This document shows, in pieces, positions 8,048 through 17,281 of a stretch of DNA of 64,000 nt. Position numbers and translations under genes: made by a program. The notes below the pieces were generated by a model. It was not told the DNA's origin. It saw only the letters and a program-made list of their open reading frames with translations, and did no database searches. The stretch is from CATOSP01 sp965216155. GTDB lineage: Bacteria > Chloroflexota > Dehalococcoidia > Lucifugimonadales > UBA3495. The DNA lies in assembly GCA_965216155.1 (NCBI GenBank), contig CBDCFD010000006.1:868001-932000 (forward strand), written 5' to 3'. Within the stretch, counting starts at the first letter, position 1. Each line of letters begins with the position of its first letter.

Positions 8048-8977
8048 TTAATAGTTCTCCTTGCGCGGCGGACCCACTCTGGGTTTCGTCTTGATGCTCA
8101 GTACAAGTTGTATGCAGGTCAATACAGCGACTGCGCTTGTGGCCAAGACCGCCCCAACCAAAGTTATCAGTAATAGAGCCCAGCCCCATTCGGTCATCCA
8201 TGGTGGGACGGCGGCGCCCTCAACGTTTCGTAAACTTACAATGGTCGCGATAGACACACCCAGTATCGTGACTGCAACCAAAAATATTCCGAACATGACG
8301 ACGGGTTGGATGTAGTCCCTGATTCTGCTTATTTCGACTTCGAAACGATTTTGATGCCGTTCCTCGCGCCCGTTTGCTTCCTCTTCGAGCCGCATCCCCC
8401 TTCCCACGGACTCGTCATTGATGCGGGTTGCGTATGACCAGCTAGCGTCGTCCTGGTCTGCTAATCCCCGTTTGAGAACTTCCCAGGTGGGGTCTTTGGT
8501 AAACGCAGCGCAGTCTATCGGCTCTGCCAACTGATGAACCTCGAAGGTGAACACTCCATCCCCAGGTAGCACCTTGATTGGTTCGTTTCCCAGATTGGCC
8601 ACCCGGATGTACAATCGCTCGCCATCCCGCTGTTGCCCATAACAAGGGTCCACCTGGATACCCATGAGGCCGGTGAGCCCCTTTAAGGCGTACTGGATCC
8701 GTATGCCGATTTTACCAACGAGGTCGTTAGGCATAACGAGCTCTTCAATGGTTGAAAGAACTGCTATTCTGCCGGGTTGGATTTCTATGTACGTTCCAGG
8801 ATATAGCTTTCCTCTCTCATAAAATGTGCCATCGAGCATCAACTCGTCGGCTGCGACTCTGAGGATGTAGGATGCCTCCCTAAAACCATTAGGATTCCAA
8901 GTGTCAGGTTTGAAGATTTCAGCAGGGGAGGACGCCTCGTCGCAACGCTCACGAATTTGGTCGCCATTTAGGATCAT
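8048..8977 (-). CDS. membrane-anchored dCTP-deaminase/dUTPase-fold protein
   Basis: ATG 8977 is preferred over 9007 because it follows GAGG and gives the typical MILNGDQIRERC start of dCTP deaminases. Residues ~1-160 fit the trimeric dCTP-deaminase/dUTPase fold: SYILRVAADELML, IAVLSTIEELVMPNDLVGK and IQVDPCYG. By hand alignment the catalytic Glu of the deaminase TLEL motif is Arg here, and the RSS/R positions are not kept, so deaminase activity is doubtful. Two transmembrane helices follow (residues ~225-250 and ~265-295), unusual for the family. Convergent with the MazG operon. Confidence 0.65.
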   Translation of the reverse strand: MILNGDQIRERCDEASSPAEIFKPDTWNPNGFREASYILRVAADELMLDGTFYERGKLYPGTYIEIQPGRIAVLSTIEELVMPNDLVGKIGIRIQYALKGLTGLMGIQVDPCYGQQRDGERLYIRVANLGNEPIKVLPGDGVFTFEVHQLAEPIDCAAFTKDPTWEVLKRGLADQDDASWSYATRINDESVGRGMRLEEEANGREERHQNRFEVEISRIRDYIQPVVMFGIFLVAVTILGVSIATIVSLRNVEGAAVPPWMTEWGWALLLITLVGAVLATSAVAVLTCIQLVLSIKTKPRVGPPRKENY

Positions 8978-9088
8978 AATTTTTTCCTCGGCCTTCGGGG
9001 TAGACAAAGTGCCCTCTTATATGGGTATGGGGGAAGCGAGGTTGAGCGGGCGTAACCTTTCTTTCAGTACCTGCTCATACGAGTCACA

Positions 9089-10156
9089 TCACAATAACTT
9101 CCTTGTCGCAGGCACCAGTTCGTTTATCTGCCACTTAGGTGGATACCAATAATCAATGGGTTTGTTGGCTGGCCGGTAAATCTGCTTGATTCGTTTTCGG
9201 TCGTTGGTTCCCCTAATTTCTGGATGGTTGATTCTGGCGTACTTGGAGACTTCGCAGAACAAGTTCTGGCAGTCGATGAGTTGAAGGGGTCTGCCAAAAA
9301 GGGAACGGAAGTCTATACCCCGCCCCTCGAATTCTCTCTCTTGTCGGTCCGCGACCAAACGAATAATGTCAGATTCAGTGAATCCGCCCAAATCGCTGAA
9401 GCACTTGTGAATTCCGTCCAAGGCGCCCGGACCGGGAGATGTGAATTCCATTTCTGAAAAATCACAGATTCCGCTGTAATTGAGGTCCGTTATCAGTTGG
9501 TAGCTCAGAAAGTCTCCTAGGCCATGATAAGACCGAAGGATTCTGAAAGCGTGACTCATGCTTGTTGCCTCTGCGACCTGCTCAGCAACTTGATCATTCA
9601 TCATGGATTCCAATAGCCTTAGGTGGTTGCGATGCTTTTCGCGATAGCCAAAGGCGCGGATACCTGATGGCATGATGTACGCTCCAGAATAAATGGCAGT
9701 TCTTGCCTTCATTGCCTCAACGTAGATCTCATCATAGCCTACAAAGGAATAATCCCTGAAAGTCGGGAATCCTAACCGGGAGGTCAACAACTCCCAAGTC
9801 TCTATTTTGTTGAACAGCTTGAAAAGAATAGTGCGAAAGAAGACTTCTTCTGGCGCTTGGTCTCCCTGATATACGACGTGGCGTATCAAATACTGGCTAA
9901 CTCGGTCGGATGCGCGGTAGGCATTGGTGAACTTGTGGCGTCTAATAATGGGGTCCTCGGTCCAAGGCGGAGGATAGCCTTCGAGCTTCCTGAAAAACAC
10001 TTGCTGGCGCTCTGCGGCGAATCGCCAAAAAGTGTCGAATACGTCGGTTTGTTTTGTATGCGATAGCGGCGACAATATCGCTGTTCTCTCCCGAATTGGT
10101 GTAGCTTGAGGGTACTCGAAAATCTTAGCAGATGCCCTTGCCGTGAATGCGTTCAT
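9089..10156 (-). CDS. 5-hmdU DNA kinase helical-domain-like protein (HMUDK/aGPT-pyrophosphorylase network)
   Basis: ATG 10156 is chosen; the upstream extension to 10261 looks non-coding. The 355-residue protein contains WRFAAERQQVFFRKLEGYPP, PWTEDPIIRRHKFTNAYR, ASDRVSQYLIRHVVY and FFRTILFKLFNKIETWELL. I recognise these as the helical domain seen with 5-hydroxymethyl-dU DNA kinases and related thymine-hypermodification proteins of phages. No kinase P-loop is visible, so it is the helical module alone. It lies about 110 bases upstream of the deaminase-fold gene on the same strand, probably one transcript. The role in a bacterial island is unknown. Confidence 0.65.
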   Translation of the reverse strand: MNAFTARASAKIFEYPQATPIRERTAILSPLSHTKQTDVFDTFWRFAAERQQVFFRKLEGYPPPWTEDPIIRRHKFTNAYRASDRVSQYLIRHVVYQGDQAPEEVFFRTILFKLFNKIETWELLTSRLGFPTFRDYSFVGYDEIYVEAMKARTAIYSGAYIMPSGIRAFGYREKHRNHLRLLESMMNDQVAEQVAEATSMSHAFRILRSYHGLGDFLSYQLITDLNYSGICDFSEMEFTSPGPGALDGIHKCFSDLGGFTESDIIRLVADRQEREFEGRGIDFRSLFGRPLQLIDCQNLFCEVSKYARINHPEIRGTNDRKRIKQIYRPANKPIDYWYPPKWQINELVPATRKLL

Positions 10157-10744
10157 TTGGGGTTCTTGGCGTCTCATCCAGTTTGCGCCGCGACCCCATT
10201 GGGCGGGTCCCGATGGTATTTGCGCAGATGGCCTGGTCGACCTTCGCTCCAGACGCAGCACACCAACTCATCGGGGTGCGCCACCCGGCCTGGGATGACC
10301 ACAAGCCAGGCAAGCATCCGGTGCTTCATGTCTATCAGCCGGATCACACGTCCCGCTAAGGTTACCTGCCGGTCGCCCGCAGTTCGCCGTCAGGTTCCCT
10401 AGCAGGTGGAGTTCCATCGAGAATGAGGGCTTCTGTTCATTGTATGCCCGTGAGATGACCCACCCCTAGACCTCTCTTTCCCAAGTACCCATCCAACGGC
10501 GGGCCTGGAATCACCGTTCCTCGACTGCCCATATACGGTTTTCGACTATCGTGAGACGATAAATGTAATCCGTTGGCCGCTCCTACTCGTATATTAAGTA
10601 TCCAGCACACGAATAACATCCTCTGGAGTGCGTCCTGCAGAGAACGCTCAAGTCGTGGGACTGGACCCGGATACCCGCAAGGAAGCCCGGTGAGCCGCCA
10701 CGAAACGGGAGGGGTTATGGAACCAAAAAAACGGAGGCATGGCG
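10157..10744. other. intergenic gap between the defence cluster and mobile element A
   Basis: No convincing gene is present in these ~590 bases. Short frames exist on both strands but lack ribosome sites and family similarity. The region is the divergent spacer between the HMUDK-like gene and the replication-relaxation-like gene, and probably holds both promoters and one boundary of the mobile element. Confidence 0.5.
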
Positions 10745-12505
10745 ATGGCGCGGCGGGAACTATTGAACGAACAACAGAGACGGCTGCTGAGGATCGCCGC
10801 CAGGATGCCCTTGGCCAGCGTGGCCAACCTGGCGCCGGTGCTGGGCATGGACGAGGAGAAAGTTAGGAGGATGCTGGGCACCCTGCGGCGGGACAGCTGG
10901 GTCACCTCAGTGGTGCGGGGCATGACCGAGCGCAGGCAGCACCGCTGGTTCCTGACCCGCCGGGCCGTAGACCTCCTCTACGTCACGGACCACCAGCACC
11001 CCGCCCCCAGGGAGGAAGCAAGAGCCGCAGGCTTGGCCGCCTTTCACCCCGAGGGGGAGCTGCCCGAGGACTACCGGGAGCGGTTCGCCCTGGACCACGA
11101 CCATCCCGCCCATCTGGAAGGCCAGGGCGACTCCCCCTTCGCCGCCGGTGATGCGGCTGACGCAAACGGCGTCGGCATTGACCACGAGCACCCGCCCTGG
11201 ACCGCGACATCGCGGGGCGTGGAGACCGCCCTGCGAAGGCTGGCCATGCTGGAGCCGGTCTACCGCCTGGCGCCCGACCTGATACGCAGCGGCAGGGTCA
11301 ACCGGCCCGCCGACGATGCGGCGGCCGCCAGGGAGGTCAGGATGACCGACTTCCGGCTGCTTCGCCGCGGCGGCTTCTACCACGCCGTGGCAAGGTACGG
11401 ACCTGATCTGTGGACCCCCTTCACCTACGCCGGTCTCCACGCGACCGAGCGGGCGCTGCGGCGCAAGGAGCAGCACCGGTTCTGGGGCGTGGACTGCTAC
11501 TCCCACGAGGAGGACCGGTATCTCCGCATCGGCAACCGGCTGTTCTACGAGGATCCGGACCAGGCGGTGGAGCCCTCGGCCCAGATCGTGGTGGCCCACG
11601 ACGCCTGGGCGAGGGAGCTGGCCCGCAACACCCTGTCCAGCGCCACGCCTACGCTGTTCTGCACCCCCGACGGGCAGTGCAGCGAGGCGGTGGACCTGCG
11701 TCCCTCCCGGGACCTGGTGTCGGACCCCGCCGGACATCCCACCGTGGGCCGGCCGGAGCCGGTGGGCCTGTGGCTGAGAGACAATCCCGACATGGAGGCC
11801 ATCGACGGCAGAACGGCCCACCGGCTGTTCATGACCATCTGCCAGTTCCCCGCCATGCGGGCCTCCTGGCTCAGGGAGGTCGTGGGCGGGTCTTCCGGCG
11901 AGGTCTCCCGCCACCTGGGACGATTCGTCCAGACGGGCCTGGTGGCGGTGTTCGACGAGAGGCACTACCTGTCGGAGCTGGGGATGAGGCGGGCGGCCAA
12001 CATGAGCCGGATACTGCCCTCGGTGATCCGCAGCCGCCACGGGGCCTACCTGGACCGCTGGTATCGGGAGCATGAGGAGCGCCACAATGACGGGGTGAAC
12101 CGGCTGGTGGTACGGTTCGCCCGCGAGGGCGCGGAGGTCGTCGCGGGCTGGCGGGGCGAGGTCAACGTGCCCGGCCTGACCCAGGTGCGGCCCGACCTGT
12201 TGGTGCAGGTCAGCGGGGGCGCCCTGGGCGCAGGAACCCACTACATCGAGTTCGAGCGCACCGCCGTGCGTCCCGAACGGGTGGCGGAGAAGCTGGGCCC
12301 CTACCGCCGGATGACGGCGGCGGGCCGTGCCCTGCCGCTCTTGATGGTCTGCGAGACGGCGCGGGGGAGGCGGAACTTCCGGGCGGCCGCCGGAACCCTG
12401 CCCATGCTGACCACCACCCTGGAGCGGGCGCTGGCCGGGCCGGTGACCGGCCCGGTTACGGTGTGGAGCAGGGACGGGGTTCCGGCGGCGCTGCACTGCC
12501 GGTGA
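10745..12505 (+). CDS. winged-helix 'replication-relaxation'-like protein of mobile element A
   Basis: ATG 10745 has GGAGG seven bases upstream; ATG 10739 is too close to it. The 586-residue protein has an N-terminal winged helix (residues ~5-75, LGMDEEKVRRMLGTLRRDSW), a central domain, a second winged helix (~360-420, SSGEVSRHLGRFVQTGLVAV), and a C-terminal nuclease-like segment with RPDLLVQV and HYIEFERTAVRPERVAEKL. The layout suggests a plasmid or ICE replication/relaxation protein. A homologue with the same order, frameshifted, lies at 19793-21288 on the other strand. The function is inferred from similarity of layout only. Confidence 0.6.
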   Translation: MARRELLNEQQRRLLRIAARMPLASVANLAPVLGMDEEKVRRMLGTLRRDSWVTSVVRGMTERRQHRWFLTRRAVDLLYVTDHQHPAPREEARAAGLAAFHPEGELPEDYRERFALDHDHPAHLEGQGDSPFAAGDAADANGVGIDHEHPPWTATSRGVETALRRLAMLEPVYRLAPDLIRSGRVNRPADDAAAAREVRMTDFRLLRRGGFYHAVARYGPDLWTPFTYAGLHATERALRRKEQHRFWGVDCYSHEEDRYLRIGNRLFYEDPDQAVEPSAQIVVAHDAWARELARNTLSSATPTLFCTPDGQCSEAVDLRPSRDLVSDPAGHPTVGRPEPVGLWLRDNPDMEAIDGRTAHRLFMTICQFPAMRASWLREVVGGSSGEVSRHLGRFVQTGLVAVFDERHYLSELGMRRAANMSRILPSVIRSRHGAYLDRWYREHEERHNDGVNRLVVRFAREGAEVVAGWRGEVNVPGLTQVRPDLLVQVSGGALGAGTHYIEFERTAVRPERVAEKLGPYRRMTAAGRALPLLMVCETARGRRNFRAAAGTLPMLTTTLERALAGPVTGPVTVWSRDGVPAALHCR

Positions 12506-12564
12506 CTTTGGGAAAGGAGAAGGCCCTGGAAACGTGTTGTCTGAGATTGTTTCACAACCGCCGG

Positions 12565-13200
12565 TTAACGCCGGTGGTTGCGCCGGAGTTCCGACACGTA
12601 CTCCCGCCCCAGGGTGTCCGGGTTTTCTTCGAGCCAACCGGCCAACCTGGTAGTCCCGGCCGCTGCTGCGTGGGAAGTCAGCAACCCCGCCATCAAACCG
12701 TCTACCTCGTCCCTGGTCAACACTACGTCGCGCAGCAGGAGGCCGACCAGGCGAGTTGCTGCGAAGCCTACTGCCGGGAGCATGTGCACCAGCCGGACGC
12801 GGGTGTTTACCGCCTTGGCCAACAGCCGCAGCAACTCCTCAAATGTGAATGTATCTGGGCCAGCGGCGTCGGCGACGGTGTTTTCACTCAGGGACCCTGA
12901 TGCCACCGCCTGGGCGGCCAGGTCCCCGGCATAGATGGGCTGAACTTTGTAATCGCCGCGCCCGAATACGGGGAAAACCGGAAACCGCCGCAGCGCCCAG
13001 GCCATGTTGTTCAGCAGCAGGTCGCCCTCGCCGAAGACCAGGGTTGGCCGGATGATGGCGTAGGGTATTCCTGCGTCCTTCAGCATTTCCTCCAACTGTC
13101 CCTTGCCCCGGAAGTAGGGCAGCCTGGACCCTGATGAAGCGTTGGCCCCAGGGAAGTGGACGATCGTTCTGACGCCCGCCTTCCCGATAGCGTCATCCAT
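12565..13200 (-). pseudogene. NmrA/epimerase-like NAD(P)-binding protein lacking its N-terminal Rossmann half
   Basis: The 211-residue frame matches the C-terminal two-thirds of NmrA/SDR-type epimerase-like proteins: VRTIVHFPGANASS, SRLPYFRGKGQLEEMLKDAG, IPYAIIRPTLVFGEGD and RGDYKVQPIYAGDLA. The family begins with a glycine-rich Rossmann motif about 90-110 residues upstream, and nothing like it occurs upstream of 13200 in any frame. The gene is therefore cut by a rearrangement, plausibly insertion of the element carrying the adjacent SF3 helicase. It is probably not functional. Confidence 0.7.
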
Positions 13201-13460
13201 CCATCAGGGACGCCGACCCTCGGTCATTATGTTCCCAGACGCCATTGACATGCGCTCAGGCGTTGGCCTGTGACCGGATGCTCCAGTTGTTCCAACAGGT
13301 CCTCTCCCTCCCTGACCCAGACATAGTACGTATTGCTGTCCTGTTCCTCCTCTCCATCTACGCCATGAATCGTTCGAAATGTCAAATCGGGCGCGTAAGT
13401 CGGAGGTGGACAATGGTAGAAATGATGAAGCCCAAGCCGGGCTAGCCAAAGGAGGACGCC

Positions 13461-15281
13461 ATGAGCACCACGCCCCATCCACCTCTACAGACCAAAATGC
13501 TCACCGAGGACCGGTTCGCTGCATCTGGCGCTGTCGATGTCCACTCGGTCGCCCCGGACCTTCCCAACAATGGTGACTCCCCGCACACACCACATGAGAC
13601 TGCCGCACGAGCTGGCACCGGGGAATTCTACAGCTATGAAGGACAGGGGATGCCGCCATTGGCTGAGCACACCCTGACCGACACCCACTCCTGCGCCCGG
13701 CTGCTGGCCAGCTTTTCAGACCGGGTGGTGGTGGCAACCACTCCGGGCACAGACTTTCCCACATTGCTCTACGTAGTGGACCCTACCACCGGCCTGGTAA
13801 ACCTCAATCGCGACCAGGTGTTGGCACTGTCAATGCAGGTCGCCGACAACCTATTGGCCGACTACGAGGACCTGAGCGGAGCGATGCGGCTGGCAGATGA
13901 TGGAACTCCCGGCCCGGAGGGCCCGCCGCCCTTGCCATCGAGACAAGCCATCATCAACCACGGGAGGGGATTGCGCTCGGCCCGGGCGCCGGACCGGCAC
14001 CAGAAGGTGGTCGGGGGAGTGCTGGAGCATGACCGGCGGACGGGAGGGAGCCTCGCATCCCGGCTGACGGTGTTGCCGCATTCGGCAGTGGACGCAGACA
14101 TGTCCGTCATCGGGACTCCTCTGGGAGTCCTCGACATCCGTCCCCGCGAGATTCTACCCCCGGAGGAAGGAGGGAAACATTTCATCAGCCGTACCACGGG
14201 CGTGGAGTACCACCGGGACGCCAGGGATACCCGCGTGGACCGGATTCTTCCCTCGCCAGCGGAGGTGGACCACCAGAGCCGCCTTGGATTCATCATGCGG
14301 TGGATAGGCTGGCATTTTACCCATCCGCCCCAGAAGGACTTCCTGGGCTTGATATCAGAGGCTAACTCCGGAAAGAGCACGCTCATAAACGCCATCCAGG
14401 CCGGGCTGGGGGCCTACGTACAGGTCATCCGACCCGAGGCGCTGGCTGCCCGCAGCGGTCATCCGGGCACCCACAACGACGAGCTCTTGCTCCTCGGCGG
14501 CGGTCGCCGTCTCGTGGTCGTAATGGAGGCCAGGCGCCACAACCGGGAGCTGCTCAATCTGGCCACTGGCGGTGACCCTCTTGCCGCCCGTCCAATCCGC
14601 CGGGCAGCCGTACAGGTCACCGTCACCGCCGGCCTCGCCATAGTCGGCAATCCTCCCGGCGCGGGGCAGAGTACGGGAGCGGTCCTGGGCATCGGCGGCA
14701 ATGACGAGGTGTCGGCCGCCCTGCGAGACCGGGTGCGGATCGTCAGGCTGCCGCGGCGCGGGGAAGGTGAGGGGGGTCCCCCGGACGACAAGGGTTTGGC
14801 CGTCGCTGCCCACCGGCTCACCTGGACGGAGCGTTTCCGGGAGGCCTCCCTTGCCCGGCTGGTGGAATGGGCGGTGGTCATGATAGACCAGCCGGACCCG
14901 CCGGACCCCACGCCGGAAATGGTCGGCGACCAGGCAAGCCAGGAATCGGCTGAGCGCCCGCGCTGGGACGGGGAGTTTATCCCGCGCATTTTGACTACGG
15001 ACCCCAGGAGGGCGGTCCTGGGGGATGCCGAGACGGGGCGGAGCGGCCCCAGACCCGCCGATTCCTACAGCGTGTACCAGGAGTACCTGGTCTGGCACGA
15101 GGCCAATGGCGACGGCGAACCCCCTGCGAGCCGGCGAACCGTCACCGATGCGCTGCTCCACCACTACCGGGGACTCCGTGATGTGGCACGCGAGACGAAA
15201 ATCCCCGGGGGTGGCGTCCGGCACAAGACCAACTATTTCGACGGATACTATATCTGCGATCCGGACGCAAATTCTCTCTAG
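13461..15281 (+). CDS. D5-like SF3 helicase/primase-associated replication protein
   Basis: ATG 13461 is preceded by AAAGGAGG. The 606-residue product has an unassigned N-terminal half, then a superfamily-3 helicase core resembling phage/plasmid D5 proteins: a Walker A-like ISEANSGKSTLINAIQAGLG near residue 297 (the first Gly of the P-loop is Ser), a beta strand GGGRRLVVVMEARRHN near 345, and LNLATGGDPLAARPIRR near 365, equivalent to 'KrltGGDpi.aR'. Such proteins unwind origins of integrated plasmids and prophages. A C-terminal wHTH-like segment follows from ~530. It likely replicates element A together with the protein at 10745. Confidence 0.7.
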   Translation: MSTTPHPPLQTKMLTEDRFAASGAVDVHSVAPDLPNNGDSPHTPHETAARAGTGEFYSYEGQGMPPLAEHTLTDTHSCARLLASFSDRVVVATTPGTDFPTLLYVVDPTTGLVNLNRDQVLALSMQVADNLLADYEDLSGAMRLADDGTPGPEGPPPLPSRQAIINHGRGLRSARAPDRHQKVVGGVLEHDRRTGGSLASRLTVLPHSAVDADMSVIGTPLGVLDIRPREILPPEEGGKHFISRTTGVEYHRDARDTRVDRILPSPAEVDHQSRLGFIMRWIGWHFTHPPQKDFLGLISEANSGKSTLINAIQAGLGAYVQVIRPEALAARSGHPGTHNDELLLLGGGRRLVVVMEARRHNRELLNLATGGDPLAARPIRRAAVQVTVTAGLAIVGNPPGAGQSTGAVLGIGGNDEVSAALRDRVRIVRLPRRGEGEGGPPDDKGLAVAAHRLTWTERFREASLARLVEWAVVMIDQPDPPDPTPEMVGDQASQESAERPRWDGEFIPRILTTDPRRAVLGDAETGRSGPRPADSYSVYQEYLVWHEANGDGEPPASRRTVTDALLHHYRGLRDVARETKIPGGGVRHKTNYFDGYYICDPDANSL

Positions 15282-15675
15282 TACTTCATGGGAAGCGACG
15301 CTCAGGGGTGGAATGAAAACAATGGCACACCCTGGGGACAAGGGGACAAGGGGACAGCCTCCACCGGGCGGCCCTCGCATCGGATAGGCCTGTGGCATGG
15401 GGCCATGGCGCCCCTGTGAAAAGGTCGAGGTGGTGGTCTCCGGCACTGATCCCAGGCGTTTCCGGTTATTCCACGGCCGGGTTGGAGGGAGTGTTGAGAA
15501 AGTCGCCCGGTAGGCAGCGGTCCTAACAGGCTGCTGAACAAAAGTGTTCACGTCCGGAATCGACGGGTCAAGTCGTTGATGCCCGGGTCCTGTTGGAGGA
15601 AATTGTGCCGTTCACACGGGACTTTCAGCCCCTTCGGCTTCGCGGACCGGCCCTCTTGGGGGCACCGGGCATAGC
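15282..15675. other. non-coding spacer before the IS630 remnant
   Basis: No gene is supported here. The stretch includes CAGGCTGCTGAACAAAAG (from about 15529), which resembles the terminal repeats of several unrelated IS families and may be the stump of a lost element. Confidence 0.35.
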
Positions 15676-16921
15676 TAGTATTCAGCCAATCTGGCATTGT
15701 CAGTTAGTACATGAGCCCAGACAGGATGCTACCTTGGGGATAGACGAAGGGTTGTGGGATGTGAGGTGGTCATGGTGCAGGAGAAGTACGGAGTCCGGCT
15801 GGCAACACCGGAAAAGGGACGGCTCAGGAAGATGATCAGGGCTGGGAGGAGTTCCGCACAGACGATTACCCGGGCCCGCATCCTGATCAAGATAGATGAG
15901 GGCTGGACCGCCCCCCAGGTGGCCACCGCACTGGACGTGTCGGAGCGGACCGTGTTCCGCACCAAGCGGCGGTATGCCGAGGAAGGACTGGACGAGGGCT
16001 GAGGCGCCATAACCAGGTCAACCGGCCCAGAAAGGTGGATGAAAGGGTGGAGGCCCACCTGATAGCCCTGGCCTGCAGCGCCCGGTGCCCGATGGTCATG
16101 ACCACTGGACCATGCGGGCCCTGGCGGGCAAGGTGGTGGAGTTGGGATTGGTGGAGTCTTTGTCTCCCGAGACGGTCCGCCTGCGGCTGAAAAAACACGC
16201 TCAAGCCGTGGCTCAAGAAACGCCGTGGCTCAAGAAACAATGGAGCATCCCCGGTGCATCCCCAAGGTAGGTGGAGAGTTCGTGGCGGCCGTGGAGGACG
16301 TGCTGGATCTCTACGCCGAGCCCTACGATCCCCAGAGGCCGGTGGTCTGCTTTGACGAGACCTCAACCCAGTTGCTGGCCGGCGTACGGAACCGCTGCCG
16401 GCAAAGCCTGGGAGGCCGAGGCGTGAGGACTACGAATACGAGCGGGCAGGGACGCGCAACCTGTTCCTCACCTGTGAGCCTCGCCGGGGCTGGCGCCACG
16501 TGGCGATAACCCGGCAAGGCACCATGCAGGACTTCGCTCAGCAAATGCGGTGGCTGGTGGATGAGGCCTACCCCGATGTCCCGGTGATTCGGCTGGTTCT
16601 CGACAATCTGAACACGCACCGGATGGCCTCGCTTTACGAGACCTTCCCGGCGGCCGAGGCCCGGCGCATTGCCAAGCGGCTGGAGTTCCACCACACTCCC
16701 AAGCACGGAAGCTGGCTGAATATGGCGGAGATCGAGTTCAGCGTGCTGGCCCGGGCCTGTCTGCGCGGACGCAACGGAGATGAAGACAGCCTGGAAAGCG
16801 CCGTCAGCGCCTGCGTGTCGGAGCGGAACGCGATAGGAGCTACCATTAACTGGCGGTTCACTGCCCAAGACGCAAACTCCATCGCCTTTATCCCTGCCAA
16901 TCCTGATCTGGTTCAGTACTA
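15676..16921 (+). mobile_element. decayed IS630-family insertion sequence
   Basis: The transposase frames are flanked by imperfect inverted repeats: the left end at ~15675-15699 starts CTAGTATTCAGCCAATCTGG, and the right end at ~16898-16922, read on the minus strand, starts CTAGTACTGAACCAGATCAGG. Both ends carry a TA dinucleotide, as expected for IS630, which inserts at TA. The internal gene is frameshifted several times, so the copy cannot move by itself. Confidence 0.75.
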
Positions 16922-16922
16922 G
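15772..16922 (+). pseudogene. IS630-type transposase broken by several frameshifts
   Basis: Four frames in order cover one IS630 transposase: an N-terminal HTH (residues from MVQEKYGVRL through ALDVSERTVFRTKRRYAEEG, ending 16002), a second HTH part (ESLSPETVRLRLKKH, 16085-16270), the first catalytic Asp (VVCFDETSTQLL, near 16340), and the second Asp and Glu (LVLDNLNTHR near 16600, WLNMAEIEF near 16720). The D-D-E set is all visible but spread over different frames, with at least three shifts. It cannot make a functional protein without correction. Confidence 0.85.
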
Positions 16923-16963
16923 ACGGCGCGGGATCCGGGACAGGAGCCTCCAGCCTGAGCAGA

Positions 16964-17040
16964 GCGCGGAAGGCCCATGGGGCCCCCCGGTCCTTCCGCG
17001 CCTCTGAACAGGACCGCCCGGAGCCGGTCTTGTTCAGAGG
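16964..17040. repeat. two adjacent hairpins downstream of the IS630 remnant
   Basis: The first hairpin pairs GCGCGGAAGG (16964-16973) with CCTTCCGCGC (16992-17001). The second pairs CCTCTGAACAGGACCG (17001-17016) with CGGTCTTGTTCAGAGG (17025-17040), a 16-bp stem with one mismatch and an 8-base loop. Neither is followed by a T-run, so ordinary terminators are unlikely. They could be an element end, a single-strand origin or a transfer-origin structure; this is speculation. Confidence 0.6.
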
Positions 17041-17281
17041 ATTCCTAGCTCTCAGCTTCTAACTTTCCGTAGCCGTTCGGACCATCTGTCACCTCGCCGT
17101 CCACCAAGCTCCCATACCAACCCCAAGATGGGCTTGGGCCCGTGGATCGTGTATCGCCGCAACACCGGCGCACATCTTCTCCCCAATCTTCTCCCCCCCC
17201 CCGCCGGCGGCCTCGTTTCTGCGCCTCTGGCCGCCGGCCTCGGAGGCCACACAGACCGAACTAAGGAGAAGGAACGGACAA

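Noticed and set aside
10907..12637. 576-codon minus-strand frame opposite the replication-relaxation-like gene
   Set aside because: Its composition is the mirror of the plus-strand gene; no family motifs, and the plus gene has a clear ribosome site and domains.
13227..13478. 83-codon minus-strand frame reading TYYVWVREGEDLLEQLEHP
   Set aside because: It looks mildly protein-like, but it overlaps the start of the SF3 helicase gene, has no ribosome site and matches no family I know.
15529..15546. CAGGCTGCTGAACAAAAG as a defined IS end
   Set aside because: Only one copy was seen and no transposase or partner repeat could be matched, so it is only mentioned in the spacer entry.
14355..15551. 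398-codon minus-strand frame opposite the SF3 helicase
   Set aside because: Shadow of the helicase gene; no conserved features.
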